IMG/VR virus record: IMGVR_UViG_3300030098_003824
Coordinates: 1 to 27,870 of that record
Direction: 5' to 3' (one strand)
Length of the DNA: 27,870 bases
Source: a virus
Part shown: piece by piece, positions 12,928 to 21,400 of the stretch
How the letters are laid out: the number at the start of each line of letters is the position of its first letter
How positions within the stretch are numbered: the first letter of the stretch is position 1
Made by a program: the position numbers and the translations under genes
The notes under the pieces: model-generated
The model's input: only the letters and a program-made list of their open reading frames with translations
Told to the model about the DNA's origin: nothing
Database searches by the model: none

Positions 12928-14025
12928 ATGGCAATAAAAGCAAAAGGTTTTTTTGGTAGATCTAAGAGTGGTTTTAAATTAGGATCTAATAATAAATTGA
13001 GGAGTAGATTTATTCGATCCAAAGTTAATTCCAATAAGAATGTAAAATTTGCTAAAAAATTCTTTAAGTCTGATAAAAGACTTCGGAAAAGGTATATTAG
13101 AAGAAAAACTAATCTATTAAAGAGAAAAGCAGCAGAAAAGGCATTAGAAGGAGGACAAGCAGTAAAGACGAGGTTTAAGAAATCTATAACAAAGAAGGGA
13201 TTTAACCCAATTAAATTCATTACTGTAATATTTGTTGGGTGGATTATTAATGTGTTACCAAAGATTATTTCCACATTAAAGAAATGGATGGAAAAATTGA
13301 AACCCGTCTTTGATACGTTAAAGTCTTGGGTGAAAGGTATTGTGAAATTCTTCACAATGATTGGTGATTCTATCGGTAAATTTGTTGGTGCTATTACTGG
13401 TAGTACAAGTACGGTTGATGCTGAAAAGAAAAAGATTGAAGGTGCAAATAAAAAATTAAAGGGTACATTTAAAAAGTCTCAAGATGGGTTTAATAAATTA
13501 GAGAAAAAAGCAAAGAGTGAAGAGAAAAATCTTAAGAAAGATATGGATAACCTTGATAGCGAGGTTAATGAAGAGAAAAAGAATCAAGGAATGACAGTTT
13601 CTTCAAATGGTAAAATTGATCCAATTACTGTATTAGATAATAATAAAAATCTTGTTCCAGCAGGAACTTATGGTATCATTAGAAGTGAGCTTGAGAATAA
13701 TCCAACAAAATATGATACTAAAGAGAAGATCAAGTCTGCTCTTAATGATTTTGGTATAGATTCTAGTAAAGTTAAATTTAGTTCAAGTGGTTTTACAGGA
13801 ACAACTAATCAATCAATTACACCTAAATCAATTACACCTAATCCCAAGAACGGTAATGTTAATCTTAAGGTTGATAGTAGTACTAAAACTAAAGTTGTTA
13901 CAGTTGATGTACCTGTTGAGACTAAACCTCCTCAACTACAGGGAGGTTCAGTTACACCTATAGAACAGAATAATTCTGATAGTGTAAATAGTACTGAACT
14001 AATGCTAAACAGTATAGAAAAATAA
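12928..14025 (+). CDS. Putative tail tape-measure/hub protein, second of a pair
   Basis: 365 aa. The first 90 residues are very basic (RLRKRYIRRKTNLLKRKAAE). Residues 92-155 carry a hydrophobic, Trp-containing stretch (NPIKFITVIFVGWIINVLPK; LKSWVKGIVKFFTMIGDSIG). About 165-220 is a Lys/Glu coiled coil, and 228-275 a small folded part (KIDPITVLDNNKNLVPAGTY). The rest is Thr/Ser/Pro/Asn-rich and probably disordered. Its layout parallels the preceding gene, with a GW-containing hydrophobic segment between charged helices, suggesting a split or duplicated tape-measure or hub protein. No direct family match is recognised. It starts four bases after the preceding stop and abuts the gp27-like gene directly. 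Confidence 0.55.
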   Translation: MAIKAKGFFGRSKSGFKLGSNNKLRSRFIRSKVNSNKNVKFAKKFFKSDKRLRKRYIRRKTNLLKRKAAEKALEGGQAVKTRFKKSITKKGFNPIKFITVIFVGWIINVLPKIISTLKKWMEKLKPVFDTLKSWVKGIVKFFTMIGDSIGKFVGAITGSTSTVDAEKKKIEGANKKLKGTFKKSQDGFNKLEKKAKSEEKNLKKDMDNLDSEVNEEKKNQGMTVSSNGKIDPITVLDNNKNLVPAGTYGIIRSELENNPTKYDTKEKIKSALNDFGIDSSKVKFSSSGFTGTTNQSITPKSITPNPKNGNVNLKVDSSTKTKVVTVDVPVETKPPQLQGGSVTPIEQNNSDSVNSTELMLNSIEK

Positions 14026-15357
14026 ATGGCAGCAAAGAATAAATCCATATTTGAGCAAGTTACTCTAGAGGCAAATGATCAATCGCAAGATGTTGACATT
14101 CGTGCTGGAGTAGTTTCTATTGACTACTATGAGGATATATTTTCTCCTACCATTACTGCACAGATTGTCGTTTACAATACTGGTGATACAATTACAGGTA
14201 AAGATGGTACATTACAATCAATATATAATGGACTTCCGTTAAGGGGTGGAGAGAGATTGTCATTAAAAATTGCTCCAAATACTGAAGAGAATGCTGGATT
14301 GGATTTTTCTGAGACATATAAAGATCATATGTATGTTTCAAGTGTCACGAATGTTCTTACAAATCAACAAAAAGAATCATTCACATTAAACTTAGTTTCG
14401 AGAGAAGCAATTACGAATGAAACTGTAAGAGTTCCGATTCGATTTGCAACTTCTTCTACTATCGATACATCAGTAAAAAAGATTCTTACTGATTATCTAA
14501 AGACTGAGAAGGAAATGGATATTGAACCAACATCAAATAAATATGGATTTATTGGTAATTTGAAGAAACCTTTTAATCTTTTACTTTGGTTGGCATCTAA
14601 AGGTGTTCCTGAAAAATCAGAAGATGGAAGTGCTGGATTTGTATTTTTCCAGACACAAGATGGTTATCATTTTAAATCTATTGATAGTTTAATTAATCAA
14701 GAACCGAAAGAAACATATACTTATACTGAAATTAATAAGAGTGATATAGAGAGGAATAATGATTTTAATATATTGAGGTATTCTACAAATAAGAATCAGG
14801 ATCTAATTAAAAAATTAAAAGTAGGTGCATATGCTAGTTATGTGGCAACATTTGATTTTGGCACAGGAGAATTTAATACTCCTGAAGAATCTAAATTTAT
14901 TCTTAGTAAATATAAAAGTAAAGTAAAAAATCTTGGAAAAGAATTGGAATTACCTTCACTTTCTAATGATGCTCAAGAAACTTTAGGTGATATACCAAGT
15001 AGGATAATGACAATGGTTGTTGATAGAGGAACTGTAGAAACTGAAGTGAGTAAGGAAAAGAATGCTGATCCTATGAGATACCAAGCACAGGCAATTATGA
15101 AATATAATACTTTATTCACTCAGGAACTGCATATGCAAGTTCCTTTGAATACTAATTTGAAAGCAGGTGATGTTATCAAATGCCAATTCCCTAAAATTAG
15201 TACAGGAAGTGAGGAATATGATGATGAGCAAAGTGGTTTGTATTTGATTAAGGAGTTATGTCACCATTTTGATAGTGAGAAATCAGAAACATCAATGAAG
15301 TTATTGAGAGACACCTACGGTTTATATGGTGTAAATAATGATAACGGAGGAAAATAA
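14026..15357 (+). CDS. gp27: gp27-like baseplate hub protein
   Basis: 443 aa (T4 gp27 is 391). The N-terminal half has FEQVTLEANDQSQDVDIRAG, VVSIDYYEDIFSPTITAQIV and KESFTLNLVSREAITNE, the beta-barrel pattern of the trimeric hub ring. The second half includes FGTGEFNTPEESKF and LKAGDVIKCQFPKIS near the end, typical of gp27/gpD-type hub proteins. In T4, gp27 trimers form the torus that holds the gp5 spike. Gene order here (gp27, OB-fold hub, beta-helix spike) supports the call. GGAGG near its 3' end serves as the ribosome site of the next gene, which overlaps by one base. Confidence 0.8.
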   Translation: MAAKNKSIFEQVTLEANDQSQDVDIRAGVVSIDYYEDIFSPTITAQIVVYNTGDTITGKDGTLQSIYNGLPLRGGERLSLKIAPNTEENAGLDFSETYKDHMYVSSVTNVLTNQQKESFTLNLVSREAITNETVRVPIRFATSSTIDTSVKKILTDYLKTEKEMDIEPTSNKYGFIGNLKKPFNLLLWLASKGVPEKSEDGSAGFVFFQTQDGYHFKSIDSLINQEPKETYTYTEINKSDIERNNDFNILRYSTNKNQDLIKKLKVGAYASYVATFDFGTGEFNTPEESKFILSKYKSKVKNLGKELELPSLSNDAQETLGDIPSRIMTMVVDRGTVETEVSKEKNADPMRYQAQAIMKYNTLFTQELHMQVPLNTNLKAGDVIKCQFPKISTGSEEYDDEQSGLYLIKELCHHFDSEKSETSMKLLRDTYGLYGVNNDNGGK

Positions 15358-17429
15358 TGGAAGAATCATTATTCAACACTAATTTTATTGGGAAAGATGG
15401 TTTCCGTTGGTGGATAGGGCAGGTTGCTCCTGATATAGTTCAGAAACCACAGACTAAGGATAAGAAAGGTTGGGGTAACAGATATAAAGTTCGTATTATG
15501 GGGTATCATCCTTATAATAATGTAGAACTTAAAGATGAAGAATTGCCTTGGGCAACTGTAATTTCACCACCAGGACATGGAACTGGTTCTGCTGGAGTAT
15601 CGAAAACAATTAGATTCCAACAAGGTGATACTGTAATAGGATTCTTCTTAGATGGTGATAATGCTCAGATACCAATGATATTGGGTGCATTTGGAAATTC
15701 TTCTTCTGTAGCAAAGGATGATGAACCGCTTCCATTTAGACCATTTACTGGTTATACCGAGACTCTTAAGAAACCAACAGAGACTGTTTTAAAAGCATCA
15801 GAATCTACTGGTGCGATAGAATCAGAGTCACCTATGCAGGTTTCTCAGTCAGATGCTGACAAGGTAAGTGAATCGAGTGGTACTGGCAATAGAGCTACCA
15901 TGAGTTCATTTAATGGTAAGGTTGTCCATCTTGGATGTGGTAAAAGTCAGGCACAAGAATCTATAAGTAAGATGAGAGTTGGTGTTCAGAATCTTGTGGG
16001 TGATGTTACCAATTTAAAATCTAAATTTGATGTTAATACTGAGTTTTATAGAGATAAAGTTAAGGGTTTAGTATCTGATAAAACTGCTGCTTTGGCTGGT
16101 AATGCATCTGGATTAGTAAGTGGTATGACAAACAGTGTTTATAATCAAATGACACCTATGTTGAATGGTGGATTGAAGGCAATGTATAGTGATGTTTATG
16201 CAAAAACTTTTGCTGCAACTAAATCTGCAGGTATTGCTAATAAGTTTGGTACAGCAGCACAGGAAGCAATGATAAATCCTATTGGTTCATTAAATGGACT
16301 TTTACCATGTCTTACTAATCAGGTTATAGGTAATCTGAGTTCTTCAATTGAAGGGATATTAAATTCAGTTGTTGATAATGTTTTTAATTATGTTGATTGT
16401 GTAGGAGATCAAGCGACTGGTGCATTAATGAATGCGATTACAGGACAGATATCTGATGGAATGCAATCTTCTCTTGGTGGTATTGGTAAATTGATGGGTT
16501 ATATGGGTAATTTTAGTGTAGATGGTTTACTTAGAGGTGGTGTTGATTCTCTTTTGGGTATGGCAGGAATGGGTGATTGTCTTGCACCTCCACCACCAGT
16601 AGGAGCAACAGGTGCGTGTACTTATAGAATAGGACAAGGACCGATTTCAGGTGGTGCTATTGATTTAAGTTCAATTATTAAAGATGCAAACATAGCAAAA
16701 GCAGTGGCAGATGCAGCATCAATTGCTGGTGTTCCTTTAGATGGTGTTCAAGATATAATGGGTGGATTTAGTCTTTTATCTGGTGGTATTAAAGAAGCTG
16801 GAGAGGCAATATCAGGTATTGGTGATGCAGTTAGTGAATGTAATTCCGCATTGCCTGAAGTTTGTGAACCACCTAAGATTAACATTTTTGGTGGTGGTGG
16901 AACTGGTGCATCAGCTGTTCCTTTCTTTGGTAATTTTAATTTTATGGGACAGGCTAAGAAAACTGGAAGTGTTATTGGTATTAAGATGACAAATCCTGGT
17001 AATGCATATATGTACCCACCATTCGTTGAAATAGTTGATAATTGTGGACAAGGATTTGGTGCTGTGGCAAGGGCAACAATTAAAGATGGTAAAGTGAATG
17101 AGATTTATATTGTTTCGGAAGGATTATATTATCCAATATCTGATGATGTTCCTCCGATTATTGATACTGTAACGATAGTCAATCCTGGTTATGGGTATGA
17201 GGATGGTGATACTGTTACTGACAATTTTGGCAATGAATATGATACTCAAATTTCATTCGGTTCTATCATCAAAGTAACCCCAATAAATAGTAAAGATATA
17301 ACTGAACTTCCCATACTAACCATAAATTCAAAAACAGGATCTGGTGCTATTTTAAAGGCAAATCTTGATGTCCGACCAGAAACTCCACAAGGAGAAATCA
17401 AGCAAGTAATCGATTGTATTAACACATAA
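15357..17429 (+). CDS. gp5-like hub protein with OB-fold, lacking lysozyme
   Basis: 690 aa. Residues about 15-113 form the gp5-type OB fold: FRWWIGQVAPDIVQ, NRYKVRIMGYHPYNN, ELPWATVISPPGHGTGSAG, VIGFFLDGDNAQIPMILGAF. In T4 this domain of gp5 sits on the gp27 ring. The T4 gp5 lysozyme domain is not seen. Instead there is a long Gly/Ser/Ala-rich helical region (about 190-420), a PPPPVGATG linker, and a C-terminal beta-rich part from about 530 with repeats such as IKMTNPGNAYMYPPFVEI and VTIVNPGYGYEDGDTV. The spike part is encoded by the next gene. ATG 15357 overlaps the gp27 stop and is preceded by GGAGG. Confidence 0.75.
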   Translation: MEESLFNTNFIGKDGFRWWIGQVAPDIVQKPQTKDKKGWGNRYKVRIMGYHPYNNVELKDEELPWATVISPPGHGTGSAGVSKTIRFQQGDTVIGFFLDGDNAQIPMILGAFGNSSSVAKDDEPLPFRPFTGYTETLKKPTETVLKASESTGAIESESPMQVSQSDADKVSESSGTGNRATMSSFNGKVVHLGCGKSQAQESISKMRVGVQNLVGDVTNLKSKFDVNTEFYRDKVKGLVSDKTAALAGNASGLVSGMTNSVYNQMTPMLNGGLKAMYSDVYAKTFAATKSAGIANKFGTAAQEAMINPIGSLNGLLPCLTNQVIGNLSSSIEGILNSVVDNVFNYVDCVGDQATGALMNAITGQISDGMQSSLGGIGKLMGYMGNFSVDGLLRGGVDSLLGMAGMGDCLAPPPPVGATGACTYRIGQGPISGGAIDLSSIIKDANIAKAVADAASIAGVPLDGVQDIMGGFSLLSGGIKEAGEAISGIGDAVSECNSALPEVCEPPKINIFGGGGTGASAVPFFGNFNFMGQAKKTGSVIGIKMTNPGNAYMYPPFVEIVDNCGQGFGAVARATIKDGKVNEIYIVSEGLYYPISDDVPPIIDTVTIVNPGYGYEDGDTVTDNFGNEYDTQISFGSIIKVTPINSKDITELPILTINSKTGSGAILKANLDVRPETPQGEIKQVIDCINT

Positions 17430-18115
17430 TGTCAACTAAAACTGATCAAGAACGTTATTTAGAGGCATATCCCAAGTATAGGGTTGATGTAAACAACCCA
17501 ACTTCTGATGGGTATGGTGGTTCTAGTGTGGTGACTCATTATGCTTGGACGGATCAGGATGAGAAAGCTTCTATTGCATATGGTGAAGATGGTAAATTAA
17601 AAGTACATGCTGATAAAGATATTGAAATATGTGCTGGTGCTTCCAAACCAGCAGGTGGAGTTGATATTTTAGTTCATGCTGCTAAAGGTGATATTAAAAT
17701 ACATGCTGATGAAAATGGAAATATTACTCTTTTAGCAAATAATATTACCATTGATGCTAGTAAGAGTATGAATATTAAAGGTGGTGATAAGATTACAATG
17801 GAAGCAAATGATATTGAGTTTAGGGGAAATACAATACGTGGTAATGAAATTTGCGGTAATATGGCACCTAATCCATTCATGAAAGGAGTATTCTCAGGCA
17901 CTAAAGTTGGTGGAGATAAACTCTCTGGTGCTATTGAGAAGTTTGCTTCTGGTGGCATACCAACTGAACTGACAAGTGCTATTGAGTCTGTTGATACTGG
18001 TGCTATAACGGAACAACTTAGTGGTGTATCCGAACAACTTAGTGGACAACTTGGTGATGTACAAGAGCAATTCGGAAGTATTGCTGAAAATTTCTCAGGA
18101 TTTGGTGGTTCATAA
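17429..18115 (+). CDS. Baseplate spike beta-helix protein (gp5 C-terminal-like)
   Basis: A 228-aa protein whose middle (about 55-140) is a run of short beta repeats (GKLKVHADKDIEICA, DIKIHADENGNITLLANNIT, SMNIKGGDKITMEANDIEF), the octapeptide-like pattern of the triple-stranded beta-helix needle in T4 gp5 and VgrG proteins. The N-terminus is a short domain with DGYGGSSVVTHYAWTDQDE. The C-terminal 80 residues are Ser/Gly/Gln-rich, with near-repeats GVSEQLSGQLGDVQEQFG. It follows the OB-fold hub gene with a one-base overlap (TAATG). It most likely trimerises under the hub as the piercing needle. This is the part of gp5 that is missing from the preceding gene. Confidence 0.7.
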   Translation: MSTKTDQERYLEAYPKYRVDVNNPTSDGYGGSSVVTHYAWTDQDEKASIAYGEDGKLKVHADKDIEICAGASKPAGGVDILVHAAKGDIKIHADENGNITLLANNITIDASKSMNIKGGDKITMEANDIEFRGNTIRGNEICGNMAPNPFMKGVFSGTKVGGDKLSGAIEKFASGGIPTELTSAIESVDTGAITEQLSGVSEQLSGQLGDVQEQFGSIAENFSGFGGS

Positions 18116-18118
18116 GAT

Positions 18119-21100
18119 ATGTCAGATACAACTTACGTTAGTCAGTTACATGCCAATGATGATGCTAAGTTCTTTAGTGATGTATACATTTATGGAAACT
18201 TATATTATGATTTAGAAGGAACTGATAATCTTAAACTTGACAATATAACCGTTAATCATCAGGCAAATTTTAAAGATATATTTGCAACTGGTATTGGTAC
18301 TTTTAATGGTCCTATTACGTTTAATAGTGGTACTCTTTTTGCAGGTATTGTCACATTTACAGAACCTGTAGATCTTGATTATCTGCATGTAAAGAAAAGA
18401 CTTTGGGTTGGTGTTAATGATAATGGACAAACTTTAAGTGCATATCCAGAGGTATATGGTAATAGGGTAGGTATTAATTCAACAATACCACAAGATTCTG
18501 CAACATTAGATGTTGGTGGATCTATAATTGTATCTGCTGGTTCTTCTGTTGGTATTGGAAGCACTAGACCAGAGCAGATGCTGGATATTGCTGGTAGTCT
18601 TAAACTTGATAGAAATATTTACGACTCAATTAATTATCCAGGTGCTAATGGGTATTATTTAAGTAGAGATCTTCATGGTGTGAGATGGGTTTCTCCTCCT
18701 CCTGCACCAGTTGAAGGTGTATTTGTTCAAAATGAAGGAGTTAATCTTGGTGTTGGTTCATTTACTACACTTAACTTCCACGGAACTGGTAGTGGTGGAG
18801 ATTTAGTTGATGCACAAATTGATGCTAGTAATAGTAATATTGCAAATATTTACTTTACTGATAATTGGGTTAGGAATAGTTCAGGGATCCATACAACAGG
18901 ACATGTTGGTATTGGTGGAGATGCTGATACTAATAATGAATTAAAAGTAACTGGAAAATTATTGGTTACTGATGATGCTGATATTGATGGTGATTTAAAC
19001 GTTGATGGTAAATTACAAGTTGATGGTACTTTAGATGTAGATGGTAATACTGAACTTGATGGTACTTTAACTGTAGGTGACAGAACAATCTTAAATGGTA
19101 GATTGGATGTTGCAGAATCTACTATTATAAGTTCTGATTTAATTGTTACTGGATTTACTACAGGTACAATTACAACATCAATATATTCTTTAACTGCTGG
19201 ATTTGCAACTAATGCTACTAGATCTGGTTTTACTACATTTGCTGATAACGCAGGAATATCCACTTTTGCTGCTGTAGCGGGATTTGCTACTAATGCACAT
19301 AGAGCAGGATTCTCAACATTTGCAGACAATGCTGGATTCTCAACATTCTCAGATCTTGCAGGAATATCTACATTTGCTGCTGTAGCGGGATTTGCTACTA
19401 ATGCACATAGAGCAGGATTTGCAACTTATGCTGATAGAGCAGGTATTTCCAGTTTTGTAGAGAATGCTGGTATTACTACATTTGTTTCTACAACATTAAC
19501 TGGTACGAATAAAGATTTTTATATAACTTTTGTTGATGATGCGATTAATACTGCTGTAGGAACAGGACAAACATTAAGAGTTGATGCAGGAATCAAATAT
19601 AATGCAGCAACTAATTCTGTAAACATTGTAGGAATACTTACAGTAGGTGCTGCTACCACAATTCATGGTTCATTAGAATTGGATGGTGCTTTAATTGATA
19701 AAAATAATAGTGTTGCTGCAGGTAAGACTGATTATCGTTTATCATCAATAGGAACTGGAGTATCATGGAGACCACCAGGTGTTGAAACTAATAATGCTAT
19801 CTGGGTTACTGTTGATGGTAATGATGCTAATAGTGGTTTATTGGAAGGTGATGCGAAGAGAAGTATTGGTGGTGCGGCAGCAATAGCAGAGGCAGGTGAT
19901 ACTATTATTGTTCGTTCTGGTGTTTATCATGAGGAGAATCCAATTGGATTAAGAACTGATGTTGCTGTCTCTGGTGAAGATTTGAGATTGGTAACTGTTG
20001 TTCCTAATAATGATGACAAAGATGTATTCCATGTCAGAAGAGGATGTCTAGTACAGAATTTAAACTTTGCTGGTTCTACAAGTGGTACCTTAGTAACAGG
20101 TGCAGCAGTAGCATTCCCACCATTGACTAATGCAGAGAAAGCAGTAAGTGGATATATTGCACTTGGACCAGCAAACGAAGGTCCAAGAAAAGGTAATCCT
20201 GCTTTTGGTGGTAGATATAAGAGTCCATATGTTAGAAACTGTACTAACTTTATGACTGGTAGTATTGGTATGAAGATTGATGGTAATCATGTATCTTCAA
20301 ATTATACAGGAACAGTTAATCTAGGACAAGATTTGAAGAGTATGGTTTGTGACTCCTTTACTCAGTATAATGAAGCAGGTATTGGTGTTTCACTGACTAA
20401 TAGAGGATATGCTCAGTTAGTTTCTATCTTTACTATTTCATGTGAGAAAGCAATTTATGCTGATACTGGTGGACAATGTGATTTAACAAACTCCAACTCA
20501 TCATTTGGTGTATTTGGATTATATGCTGATGGTGTTAGTAGTACAGAATATACTGGAGTTGTAACATCAACATCTATTGCTGAACAGGATTCCTTCTTAT
20601 TGGCAGATGTTAAGGACACCTCCAATAACTTTAGAAAACCATTTGATGGACAGGCAGCATTCTTTAAAGTTGATTTAGATGACTTTGCAGATTCTCCTGC
20701 TACTGGTACAATGACACAACCATTCCAGTTAGTTCGTTCAATTAAGGTTCTTGATGGTGGTAGTGGATATATTCAATCAGCACCACCAAATATAATAGTA
20801 GATATTCCACAAGGACCAGAAGGTATTCGTGCTGAACTTTCTGCTAATGTAAGTGCTGCAGGAACAATTACTTCAGTTGATGTGATTGCTAGTGGTAGAA
20901 ACTTCTTACCTAACTCTGGAAGTGGACCAACACAGGCAATAGGATTAACAACTTCTCTTAGTTCTGGTACTCCAGCAATTTTGGAAGTAGTTACTGATCC
21001 AATTTATTTTACTGTTGATACTGCTACAGAACCTAGTGCAGTTGTTGGACTATCTACATTAAGTCTGAATGAGTTTGTACCTTATTCTATAGCAAAAGGA

Positions 21101-21400
21101 ACAGATATCGAGTTCCGTAGAATTAGTAGAATAATCACCAGTTCTCACTCCTTCGAATACGTCGGTGCAGGTACCGACATAAATAGAGCAAACCCTTTCC
21201 AGGGTGGTGAGCCTATTCCTGAAAATGAGATTGTTGCCATTAATGGTGGACAAGTTCCATTCACAAGTACGGATCAAAAAGGTAATTTTAGAATCGGAGA
21301 AGGACTGACTATTGATCAAACTACTTCTACAATTTCTGGAAGAGACTTTAACAGAGCCATCCAGGCACAATTAACCCCCTTAATACTAGCGTTGAAATAA
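18119..21400 (+). CDS. Large tail fibre / virion structural protein with pectin-lyase-like region
   Basis: 1093 aa. Residues 1-120 are beta-rich. About 119-165 have VGI(N/G)S-x-P-x-x-x-LD-x-x-G repeats typical of phage fibres. About 285-340 is a run of DG repeats (DGDLNVDGKLQVDGTLDVDG). About 360-455 has Ala/Gly/Phe repeats such as AGFATNAHRAGFSTFADNAG, duplicated at DNA level. About 561-800 looks like a parallel beta-helix of the pectin-lyase type (WVTVDGNDANSGLLEGD; AAAIAEAGDTIIVRSGVYHE). About 871-950 has a GGSGY beta module, and the end RIGEGLTIDQTTSTISG is a conserved cyanophage fibre tail. It probably binds host surface sugars or forms a baseplate-attached fibre. No T4 gene is matched. 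Confidence 0.7.
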   Translation: MSDTTYVSQLHANDDAKFFSDVYIYGNLYYDLEGTDNLKLDNITVNHQANFKDIFATGIGTFNGPITFNSGTLFAGIVTFTEPVDLDYLHVKKRLWVGVNDNGQTLSAYPEVYGNRVGINSTIPQDSATLDVGGSIIVSAGSSVGIGSTRPEQMLDIAGSLKLDRNIYDSINYPGANGYYLSRDLHGVRWVSPPPAPVEGVFVQNEGVNLGVGSFTTLNFHGTGSGGDLVDAQIDASNSNIANIYFTDNWVRNSSGIHTTGHVGIGGDADTNNELKVTGKLLVTDDADIDGDLNVDGKLQVDGTLDVDGNTELDGTLTVGDRTILNGRLDVAESTIISSDLIVTGFTTGTITTSIYSLTAGFATNATRSGFTTFADNAGISTFAAVAGFATNAHRAGFSTFADNAGFSTFSDLAGISTFAAVAGFATNAHRAGFATYADRAGISSFVENAGITTFVSTTLTGTNKDFYITFVDDAINTAVGTGQTLRVDAGIKYNAATNSVNIVGILTVGAATTIHGSLELDGALIDKNNSVAAGKTDYRLSSIGTGVSWRPPGVETNNAIWVTVDGNDANSGLLEGDAKRSIGGAAAIAEAGDTIIVRSGVYHEENPIGLRTDVAVSGEDLRLVTVVPNNDDKDVFHVRRGCLVQNLNFAGSTSGTLVTGAAVAFPPLTNAEKAVSGYIALGPANEGPRKGNPAFGGRYKSPYVRNCTNFMTGSIGMKIDGNHVSSNYTGTVNLGQDLKSMVCDSFTQYNEAGIGVSLTNRGYAQLVSIFTISCEKAIYADTGGQCDLTNSNSSFGVFGLYADGVSSTEYTGVVTSTSIAEQDSFLLADVKDTSNNFRKPFDGQAAFFKVDLDDFADSPATGTMTQPFQLVRSIKVLDGGSGYIQSAPPNIIVDIPQGPEGIRAELSANVSAAGTITSVDVIASGRNFLPNSGSGPTQAIGLTTSLSSGTPAILEVVTDPIYFTVDTATEPSAVVGLSTLSLNEFVPYSIAKGTDIEFRRISRIITSSHSFEYVGAGTDINRANPFQGGEPIPENEIVAINGGQVPFTSTDQKGNFRIGEGLTIDQTTSTISGRDFNRAIQAQLTPLILALK
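19250..19419 (+). repeat. 62-bp direct repeat inside the fibre gene
   Basis: 19250-19311 and 19358-19419 are nearly identical (about two mismatches) and 108 bases apart, in frame, encoding AGISTFAAVAGFATNAHRAG twice. Looser copies flank them. In-frame repeats of this sort could allow unit gain or loss by recombination. Confidence 0.85.
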
